A stretch of 9,115 bases of DNA from positions 1-9,115 of the forward strand of contig CALGOH010000220.1 of the NCBI GenBank assembly GCA_937957985.1, read 5' to 3'. This DNA comes from an uncultured Verrucomicrobiae bacterium. GTDB taxonomy: Bacteria; Verrucomicrobiota; Verrucomicrobiia; Verrucomicrobiales; Akkermansiaceae. The stretch's first letter is position 1, and every line of letters starts with the position of its first letter. The notes under the pieces are model-generated. The model was not told where the DNA came from. It saw only the letters and a program-made list of their open reading frames with translations, and made no database searches. Shown here in pieces: positions 1 through 5,742 of the stretch. The translations under genes were made by a program, and so were the position numbers.

Positions 1-359
1 GCAACGGCATGGCCTTCCTGCTCGGGGCGGCCGGTCCGAACGCGGACGCCACCGGGCTGCTGCCGACCGTCAGCGAAAGCGGCGGCGACCTGGTCCTGGT
101 GTTCGACTGCCTGGCGATCGCCGACCGCGGGAGCGCGGAACTGCGGGTCGAGCACAGCAGCGACCTCGGGGTCGGCGACCCGTGGGAGGCCACCGTCGAC
201 GAAGTACCGGACTCCGACGACGCCGTCGCGGACAACGGCGTGACCTTCGTGGTCGATGAAGTGGTCGTCGATCCGCTTCACCGGGTGACGGCGACCATCG
301 ACTCGGCGGAGGCCGGAGGCTCCGGCAGGCTGTTCGGACGCCTCGAAGCGACCGAGTAG
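1..359 (+). CDS. C-terminal end of a large secreted beta-strand protein (5' part outside window)
   Basis: The reading frame is already open at the left edge (first whole codon at base 3) and ends at TAG 357-359, so only about 119 codons of the C-terminus are visible. The ATG at base 9 is an internal methionine, not a start: the same Met lies at residue 1119 of the next gene, just after a calcium-type loop. The segment is the verrucomicrobial-type C-terminal domain: an LLGAA...ADATGLLP lead, a lone Cys in FDCL (108-110), an EHSSDLG..DPW core and a LFGRLEATE end. It differs from the domain of the 681-4385 gene at five residues, all within its first 33, and is then identical. There is no hydrophobic tail, so it is not a PEP-CTERM signal, and no beta-barrel. 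By analogy with gene 2 the missing part is probably a repetitive extracellular passenger. Its function is not known. Confidence 0.85.
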   Translation, partial: NGMAFLLGAAGPNADATGLLPTVSESGGDLVLVFDCLAIADRGSAELRVEHSSDLGVGDPWEATVDEVPDSDDAVADNGVTFVVDEVVVDPLHRVTATIDSAEAGGSGRLFGRLEATE

Positions 360-418
360 GCCCGGTCAGAAAGCATCATCCCAACGCCGGCTCCGAGATC
401 GGGGCCGGCGTTTTTCGC
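2..418 (+). repeat. Direct repeat copy A: gene 1 3' end plus terminator
   Basis: This is one member of a long direct repeat; its partner is 4028-4447. In the coding part the offset is exactly 4026 bases. There are 7 mismatches between bases 2 and 101, none between 102 and 357, and the stop codons differ (TAG versus TAA). Homology continues through the 3' untranslated region, with a 1-base length difference and several substitutions, and through the terminator, and fades just after the T-run. Identity at silent positions shows that the copies were recently duplicated or homogenised. Confidence 0.92.
383..415 (+). terminator. Rho-independent terminator after gene 1
   Basis: A GC-rich hairpin begins 24 bases after the stop codon. 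AACGCCGGC (383-391) pairs with GCCGGCGTT (404-412), a T-G wobble follows, then CCG/CGG, leaving the tetraloop AGAT (396-399). A run of five T (411-415) follows. It is almost the same as the terminator at 4410-4443, differing by two loop or near-loop bases, because it belongs to the duplicated 3' end of genes 1 and 2. Confidence 0.88.
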
Positions 419-580
419 GTCCAGCTCCATCGTCTGGCTCCTGAACGTTCGTGTCTGCTCGGGCTCGATGCGGTCCTTGCGGCATCGGTCCGGGTCCGCC
501 TCCGCTTGTCCCGATCGTAGGCCACCCCTCCCAGCCAGCGCAGGTGATCGATAACGGTCGGAATTCCAGCGCCCGGACAT

Positions 581-601
581 CCTGGCCGTTTGCTGGCCAG
601 G
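581..601. promoter_or_regulatory. Perfect inverted repeat upstream of gene 2, possible operator
   Basis: CCTGGCC (581-587), 7 bases, then GGCCAGG (595-601): both arms match perfectly. The site lies 80-100 bases before the GTG start of gene 2, directly before the most A/T-rich patch of the spacer (605-621), where a promoter would be expected. A weak promoter can be drawn (TTGCTG at 590-595 and AAATAT at 614-619, spacing 18), which the inverted repeat would overlap, but neither hexamer is convincing. It could be a transcription-factor site or chance in GC-rich DNA. The rest of the 360-680 spacer shows only the terminator at 383-415. Confidence 0.35.
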
Positions 602-684
602 TGGTAAATCTCAAAATATTTGACTCCACCTTGCGCGACGGATGGCTTGAGAAGCGAATCCCAAGCCCCAGAACCTCAAAGTGA
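601..684 (+). other. Short open frame with an IFDSTLRDG motif (possible gene remnant or chance)
   Basis: In the frame starting at GTG 601, bases 616-642 encode IFDSTLRDG. This resembles the first catalytic motif of the 2-isopropylmalate/citramalate synthase (HMGL-like) family, which begins with (I/Y)(F/Y)D(S/T)TLRDG within the first residues. The following codons (WLEKRIPSPRTSK, stop at 682-684) do not continue the family, where E/Q-rich sequence is expected, and they run into the start of gene 2. It is not a functional gene as it stands. The patch is more A/T-rich than its surroundings because it also covers the expected promoter zone. A chance match is quite possible. Confidence 0.2.
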
Positions 685-3600
685 AGACCCAGCCAAACCC
701 CAACCCATCAACCCGACCCCATTTGATGGTCGTTCTCGCCTTCCTGTCCCTCGGTGCCGCATCCGCCCAAACCACGCTGTTCTTCGATGATTTCGAGAAC
801 GGCGCCAATGATGCCACTTCCGATGACACCACCGGTGGCTACAGCCAGACGCCCGATGTGGATGCCGGTGACAGTGACGGAAACACCTCGGGAGACTACA
901 ATCCGGAGCTCTGGGTTTTTGCGAACCAAGGCTTTGGCTCAGATCGGCAAGGACTCGTCGATGAGTCGCACGGCGACTTCACCGATCCCGTCGGCGAGCA
1001 GGCCTACGCCTTCCGCTACACCAATTCGGGACTCACAACCGCCGCGGGCGTGATCGGCCCGGCGCTCGCCGGAGTGACCTACACCGTGACCTTCGATGTT
1101 GTCGAAGATGGCCACAACAATGCAACCCCCTACGACGTCGGCCTCGTCACCTTCAACGGAGGCGCGAGGAACGACATGCGTCCCCTCGGGAAGAATACCA
1201 CCAAGGTGCTCGCAACCGCCTCCGGCAACGCGCCTGCGGGTGGTGCCTACGCTCCGGTCAGCTTCAGCTATACGGTGGATCCGATCGCCGACGCATCGAT
1301 CATTGGCCACGACCTGGCCATCCAGCTCGACGGCGCCACCACTTCGGCGATCATCGACAACGTCGAGGTCGAGGCCGACTACAGCGCCCTGGCCTACTGG
1401 GACACCAACGGCACCACCACCGGCTCCGGAGGCGCCACACCGAGCGGCACCTGGGATGCCGCCACGGCGAACTGGAACCCGCAGCCCGACGGAACGGACA
1501 CCACCGCCCCCTGGATTCCGGGGCTGACTTCGGTGTTCGCCGCCGGCTCGGACGCCACCGGCACCTACTCGGTCACGGTGGACGGGACTCAGAACATTGA
1601 CGGTCTTTTCGTCGAAGAAGGTTCGGTGAGTCTCGTCGATGGAACCTCGGGCGGGCTGAACATGACCGCGTCTTCGACGCTCTTCGTCGCTCCAGGAGGC
1701 AATCTGACCGTCGAGGTCCCGTTCACCGACGCCACGGGCACCGAGCTGCTCACCCGAGGTGGTGACGGCATGCTCACCCTCGACGCCGACAACAGCGGGG
1801 CGACCGGGGGGATGGAACTCAGCGGCGGCGTGACCCAGTTCGAATCGGCCGCCTCGATCAACGGCACCACCGAGAATCTGACCGTCAACCCGGGCGGCAT
1901 CATGGCGTTCGGTGCTTCTTTCGGTGCCGGCAACATCCCGACCGCCCTCGCGGATCGCGTCGTGACCACTTCGGGAGGAGTCATCGCAGTGGACGGCTAC
2001 GACGCCACCGACTTCGATTTCAGCACCGGCACGGGCGCCGACCTGACCAACGCCTACCTTGGAGCGATTGCGAACACCACCTACACCGGGCTCTTCACCC
2101 CGAACGGCACCACCTACCGCCTCGGCGGGGCCGGCGGCAAGCTCACGCTCACCGACACCAACGGGATGGATGAGGCCAGTCCCGATTTGGACATCGTTGG
2201 TGAGGTCGAAATCAGCGGCAACATCACGGCCGTCACGGGAACAATGACCAAGCAAAACAGCGGCACCCTCACCTTGAGCGGGGCGAACTCGTACAGCGCC
2301 AACACGACGGCCAGCGGCGGAGTTCTGCGCCTGGCCGGCAGCAACAGCGCGGCCACCGACACGACGGTCAACGCGGCCACACTCCAGCTCGCCAGTGCTT
2401 CGAATGGCGGTCTGGCGAGTGGCGGACTCACGCTCAACAACAACTCGGCGAGGCTTGAGGCGGTGGATGACGACCGCACGATCAGCAACGACGTGCTGCT
2501 CAATTCCAGTCCCAAGATCATCGGCACCCAGAGCCTTACCATCGACGGCGAGCTGACCAGCAACAACAACCGGACGCTCTACAACAACATCGATGCCGCG
2601 GGCAAGGAACTCGAGCTCGCCGGGCAGGTGAACCTGTCGAACAACGATTCCAGCCGAACCCTCACCCTTCGCAGCGACATCAATTCAGCCAACATCAGGT
2701 TCAACGTGACCGGCAACATCGTCGATGGCGGGCTCGGCGCCTGCGACGTGACCCTGCGATCGGCGTTCCGCGACAATGAGCCCTTCTATTTCTCCGGCAC
2801 CAACACCTACACCGGGAAAACGGAGATCGAGAACGGCACCCTGTTCATTCAGGGAATCCAGGCGCTCTCGCCGGATACCCATGTCCGCCTGAACCATACC
2901 TCCGGCAACAACGGCAAGATCTGGCTGCTGGACGACACCGCGGGCACCATCAACCTGCCAAACACCTTCGAGATCTACACCAACAATGCCACCGGGAATC
3001 ACACGATCTTCGTCGGCAACAACAACACCGCCAACGGCGGCACCAGCTCCGGCACCACCACGGGCACGACCGTGGTGATCTCCGAACTGAACTCGGTCTT
3101 CTTGAAGGGCGACACCCAGTACCAGGAGGTCAACATCCTCGGCGCCAATGACTACAGCCTGCAGATCGACGCCGTGGAGCTCAATAATCTGACCTCGAGG
3201 AACGCCGGAGACACCACGGAATCCCGCCTCAATCCGACCAGCGCGAATGTGTCGATCGGCGACATCACCATGGCCGCCGGAAACATGGGGGCCGGCGCGG
3301 ATGGCGTTCCGCTTCTTGTGCTGAAGGGCACCAGCACCGGCAACGAGGTGACCGGTGTCATCTCGGATGCCTCGGACGCCCTCACCACCGGCCAGCCACT
3401 GCCGCTCTCCAAGGAAGAGTCCGGCACCTGGACGCTCAGTGGTGCCAACACCTACACCGGCACCACCACCGTGGAGAACGGAACCCTGCTGGTGAATGGC
3501 TCGCTGGATCCCGCCAGCGCGGTCGCCGTGGACGGCGGCATTCTCGGCGGCAGCGGCACCGTGGGGGGAACGGTGACCGTCGCATCGGGCGCGGGCATGG

Positions 3601-4385
3601 CCCCCGGCGCATCCGCCGGCACCCTTTCGATTGGCGGAGGCCTCGACATCTCGGGGCTGGCTGGCGCCGACGCCGGGTCGCTCGACTTCGAACTCGACAC
3701 CATCGGTGCCAGCGACCAGATCGCCGTGACCGGATCCCTGACGATCGGTACCGACCTCCTCGGTCTCGCCGACTTCACCTTCACCGACCTGGGCGGACTT
3801 CAGAACGGCACCTACACGCTGATCAGCAGCGGCGGACTCAGCGGTTCGCTTGACCCCGCCGACGTGGACGGCACGCTCGGCCTCGCCACCATCCAGTTGC
3901 AGACCAGCGGCGACGACATCGTCCTTGCGGTCAGCGGCCTCGCCGGCGGATCGCTTTTCGAGACCTGGGTGGGTGGAAGCGGCGTTGGCCTTGGCTTTGA
4001 TGAAGACAAGAACGGCGACGGCATCGACAACGGCATGGCCTTCCTGCTCGGGGCGGCGGATCCGGATGCGGACGCCACCGGGCTGCTGCCGGCCGTCAGC
4101 GAAAGCGGCGGCGACCTGATCCTGGAGTTCGACTGCCTGGCGATCGCCGACCGCGGGAGCGCGGAACTGCGGGTCGAGCACAGCAGCGACCTCGGGGTCG
4201 GCGACCCGTGGGAGGCCACCGTCGACGAAGTACCGGACTCCGACGACGCCGTCGCGGACAACGGCGTGACCTTCGTGGTCGATGAAGTGGTCGTCGATCC
4301 GCTTCACCGGGTGACGGCGACCATCGACTCGGCGGAGGCCGGAGGCTCCGGCAGGCTGTTCGGACGCCTCGAAGCGACCGAGTAA
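681..4385 (+). CDS. Large secreted beta-strand-repeat (autotransporter-passenger-like) protein, 1234 aa
   Basis: This appears to be a surface or extracellular structural/adhesive protein; no catalytic domain is visible. The GTG start at 681 is preferred because the next in-frame stop upstream is at 648-650 and because it supplies the basic n-region (K2, R12) of a Sec signal peptide: hydrophobic residues 15-26, cleavage likely after ASA (27-29). Starting at the ATG of residue 16 would leave no positive charge. Residues 30 to about 230 look like a jelly-roll or LamG-type domain (FFDDFEN start). A YWDTNG...TWDAATANWN segment at about 239 opens the passenger. Autotransporter-associated beta-strand repeats lie near 528-557, 702-735 and 915-945 (LSGANTYTGTTTVENGTLLV type), and a passenger stem spans about 985-1090. 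A calcium-type loop DEDKNGDGIDNG (1107-1118) leads to the C-terminal domain 1119-1234, shared with genes 1 and 3. There is no beta-barrel and no PEP-CTERM tail. No Shine-Dalgarno sequence is visible. Only two Cys were seen. Confidence 0.92.
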   Translation: MKTQPNPNPSTRPHLMVVLAFLSLGAASAQTTLFFDDFENGANDATSDDTTGGYSQTPDVDAGDSDGNTSGDYNPELWVFANQGFGSDRQGLVDESHGDFTDPVGEQAYAFRYTNSGLTTAAGVIGPALAGVTYTVTFDVVEDGHNNATPYDVGLVTFNGGARNDMRPLGKNTTKVLATASGNAPAGGAYAPVSFSYTVDPIADASIIGHDLAIQLDGATTSAIIDNVEVEADYSALAYWDTNGTTTGSGGATPSGTWDAATANWNPQPDGTDTTAPWIPGLTSVFAAGSDATGTYSVTVDGTQNIDGLFVEEGSVSLVDGTSGGLNMTASSTLFVAPGGNLTVEVPFTDATGTELLTRGGDGMLTLDADNSGATGGMELSGGVTQFESAASINGTTENLTVNPGGIMAFGASFGAGNIPTALADRVVTTSGGVIAVDGYDATDFDFSTGTGADLTNAYLGAIANTTYTGLFTPNGTTYRLGGAGGKLTLTDTNGMDEASPDLDIVGEVEISGNITAVTGTMTKQNSGTLTLSGANSYSANTTASGGVLRLAGSNSAATDTTVNAATLQLASASNGGLASGGLTLNNNSARLEAVDDDRTISNDVLLNSSPKIIGTQSLTIDGELTSNNNRTLYNNIDAAGKELELAGQVNLSNNDSSRTLTLRSDINSANIRFNVTGNIVDGGLGACDVTLRSAFRDNEPFYFSGTNTYTGKTEIENGTLFIQGIQALSPDTHVRLNHTSGNNGKIWLLDDTAGTINLPNTFEIYTNNATGNHTIFVGNNNTANGGTSSGTTTGTTVVISELNSVFLKGDTQYQEVNILGANDYSLQIDAVELNNLTSRNAGDTTESRLNPTSANVSIGDITMAAGNMGAGADGVPLLVLKGTSTGNEVTGVISDASDALTTGQPLPLSKEESGTWTLSGANTYTGTTTVENGTLLVNGSLDPASAVAVDGGILGGSGTVGGTVTVASGAGMAPGASAGTLSIGGGLDISGLAGADAGSLDFELDTIGASDQIAVTGSLTIGTDLLGLADFTFTDLGGLQNGTYTLISSGGLSGSLDPADVDGTLGLATIQLQTSGDDIVLAVSGLAGGSLFETWVGGSGVGLGFDEDKNGDGIDNGMAFLLGAADPDADATGLLPAVSESGGDLILEFDCLAIADRGSAELRVEHSSDLGVGDPWEATVDEVPDSDDAVADNGVTFVVDEVVVDPLHRVTATIDSAEAGGSGRLFGRLEATE

Positions 4386-4447
4386 GCCCGGCCCGAAATC
4401 CATCATCCCAACGCCGGCTCCGAAATCGGGGCCGGCGTTTTTTCGCA
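4028..4447 (+). repeat. Direct repeat copy B: gene 2 3' end plus terminator
   Basis: This is the partner of 2-418. The block between 4128 and 4383 matches copy A base for base. Upstream the two differ at seven bases in six codons. A third, clearly older version of the same coding module begins near 8983 in gene 3; it is similar in protein but has many silent differences, which makes the A/B identity stand out. Confidence 0.92.
4410..4443 (+). terminator. Rho-independent terminator after gene 2
   Basis: AACGCCGGC (4410-4418) pairs with GCCGGCGTT (4431-4439), extended inward by a T-G wobble and CCG/CGG around loop AAAT (4423-4426). Six T follow (4438-4443). It lies between convergent genes, but read on the - strand the hairpin is followed by TGGGATG and not a T-run, so it should act mainly on gene 2. 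No separate terminator was found for the regulator gene that converges on it. Confidence 0.88.
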
Positions 4448-4507
4448 TCACGTCCTGATCCGGCACCGCCCGATCCACTGCGGGGCGCGGTTGGCACTCG
4501 AGTTCGG

Positions 4508-5611
4508 TCAATCCGACTTGGGTGCCGGGCCCACCGTCCCTCCCTCGACGAACTTCGCCCGGGTCAGCGTCTGCTCGCGGTCCACCTTTCCCCGTGCCAC
4601 GTTCGAGGCCCAGCGCAACACCCGGCGAATCACCGGGTCGTGATCCCAGCGCACGTGAGCCACCGAGGGGCGGCACCACCTGAAGGTCGGATCCGGATCG
4701 GTGCAGATCAGGGACACGTCCGCCGGAGCCAGCATGCCGCGTTGAGCTAGATGCTCCTTGGCGGCATGGAAAAGAAACGGCTCGTCGATGATCAGCGCGG
4801 TCGGTGGGGTGACCCGGAAAAGCTCGTCCAGCACCCGGTGGAACCCGTCCGGCGTGTCGTCCCAGTCCGGCAGGTTGTAGGAGCCGGTGGGAATACCATG
4901 CGCCTCCATCTCGTCGAATTTCGCCTTTTCCACGAGACTCATTCCACCGGCCCGCTGGCTCGCCCGGACGAGCGTGACGATCCGCCGGTGGCCGAGTTCG
5001 ATCAGCCGACGGATCATTTCGCGCGACGCTTTCTCATGATCCGGGCCGACCCCGGCGATCGGCAGCGACCGCCTGCGTCCGAACAAGGCGAAGGCAGGCC
5101 GCTCCCGACCAACAAACCACTCCAGCACCGGCCGCGAGGCCGAGCCGACGATCCAGGCATCGGCATTGGTCTGGCGGACCATGCGGCTGATCCGGGCGAC
5201 GTCCATTCGCAGCTCCATCAAGGTCCTGGGCGGAGCGGTGACCCGGTGTCCCGACTCCTGCAAGCGGTGCACGAGATCGACCATGTAGGACTCGAGACGT
5301 GAGGGCGGGTCGTAGTCGAGGATCGCAATGCACATGACGGAAGAAGGAACTCGACCGGCCCGCTGCACGATGCGCCGGTTCCGTCCCCTGCCCTGGCTCT
5401 CCAGAATCCCCTCCCGCTCCAGTTGATCGAGCGCGCCCTGGACGGTCTTGCGGCTGACCCCCAGCTCTCCCGACAAGCGGCTGATCCCCGGCATCGTCCC
5501 GCTCCAACGACCTTCGGCAAGATCCCGCCGCAGTTGCGCCGCCACCTGACCCCCGATGCTGAGGAACTCCATATATTCAACTAGCTCATCAGTGGGCTGG
5601 TTGGCGAGCAC
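4508..5611 (-). CDS. GntR-type winged helix / LacI-type sensor transcriptional regulator (AraR-like architecture)
   Basis: This is a cytoplasmic DNA-binding regulator of 367 aa, close to the length of Bacillus AraR, which has the same architecture. Residues about 15-82 form a GntR-like winged helix; the recognition segment is LGVSRKTVQGALDQLEREG (50-68), followed by a GRGRNRR wing. Residues about 92-360 resemble the LacI/periplasmic-binding fold: a hydrophobic strand with ILDYD, then HEKASREMIRRLIELGHRRI, PPTALIIDEP, PADVSLICTDPDP and a final EGGTVGP in place of the usual LacI R-S-T-P end. In this family ligand binding, usually of a sugar, changes DNA affinity; the ligand here is unknown. The GTG start at 5611 has a GAGAG five bases upstream; an ATG at 5572 would remove 13 residues and still keep the DNA-binding domain. 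It is divergent from gene 3 (131-bp gap) and convergent with gene 2. Control of either gene is inferred only from position. Confidence 0.93.
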   Translation of the reverse strand: MLANQPTDELVEYMEFLSIGGQVAAQLRRDLAEGRWSGTMPGISRLSGELGVSRKTVQGALDQLEREGILESQGRGRNRRIVQRAGRVPSSVMCIAILDYDPPSRLESYMVDLVHRLQESGHRVTAPPRTLMELRMDVARISRMVRQTNADAWIVGSASRPVLEWFVGRERPAFALFGRRRSLPIAGVGPDHEKASREMIRRLIELGHRRIVTLVRASQRAGGMSLVEKAKFDEMEAHGIPTGSYNLPDWDDTPDGFHRVLDELFRVTPPTALIIDEPFLFHAAKEHLAQRGMLAPADVSLICTDPDPTFRWCRPSVAHVRWDHDPVIRRVLRWASNVARGKVDREQTLTRAKFVEGGTVGPAPKSD

Positions 5612-5742
5612 ACATTCTCTCGACCACCCGACTCCTGTTCTTCAAGGAATTCGAGATGATTCTGAATGGTGCACTCCGGCCAACGTGACTCCGGCTCGTT
5701 GGATCATCAAAACACAGAATCCGAATCAAACCCCAGCAAACC
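5612..5742. promoter_or_regulatory. Divergent intergenic region with small repeats, possible operator
   Basis: This 131-bp spacer must hold the promoters of both the regulator (leftward) and gene 3 (rightward). It contains the inverted repeat CCAACG (5680-5685) / CGTTGG (5697-5702) with an 11-base spacer, and a direct repeat ACTCCGGC at 5673-5680 and 5688-5695, 15 bases apart. Such clustered half-sites are what an autoregulated GntR/LacI-type protein might bind, but both are short and the DNA is GC-rich. I could not identify convincing -35 and -10 hexamers in either direction. Confidence 0.4.

Noticed and set aside
9..359. The ATG at base 9 as the start of a 116-residue gene
   Set aside because: The frame is open through the left edge, and the same Met is internal (residue 1119) in gene 2 and (residue 1081) in gene 3.
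581..601. Sigma-54 promoter (TGGC...TTGC)
   Set aside because: The GG and GC elements are only 6 bases apart where 10 are required.
451..684. The 77-codon + strand frame as a small protein gene
   Set aside because: Its first part is P/G/R-rich without recognisable structure, there is no ribosome binding site, and it overlaps the terminator-to-promoter spacer. Only the IFDSTLRDG patch is worth noting, and it is listed separately.
2796..3460. Mobile element or CRISPR-like array, suggested by recurring short words such as GGCACCAACACCTACACCGG (2796) and its near-copy at 3441
   Set aside because: The words are codons for the NTYTG part of autotransporter-associated beta-strand repeats within one open frame. 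There is no regular repeat-spacer pattern, transposase or terminal inverted repeat, and no tRNA or rRNA was seen in the window.
4035..4385. PEP-CTERM/exosortase signal or autotransporter beta-barrel at the C-terminus
   Set aside because: There is no PEP motif, hydrophobic segment or basic tail, and no ~270-residue barrel with a terminal aromatic. The protein ends in LFGRLEATE.
4410..4443. Bidirectional terminator serving both convergent genes
   Set aside because: On the - strand the hairpin is followed by TGGGATG and lacks a T-run, so only the + direction is supported.
2685..4679. A 664-codon open frame on the - strand, and similar long ones at 939-2255 and 6172-7896
   Set aside because: They lie opposite real secreted-protein genes with signal peptides and recognisable repeats. 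Their products are R/G/V/D-rich without any domain I know, as expected from antisense reading of GC-rich, C/G-ending codons.
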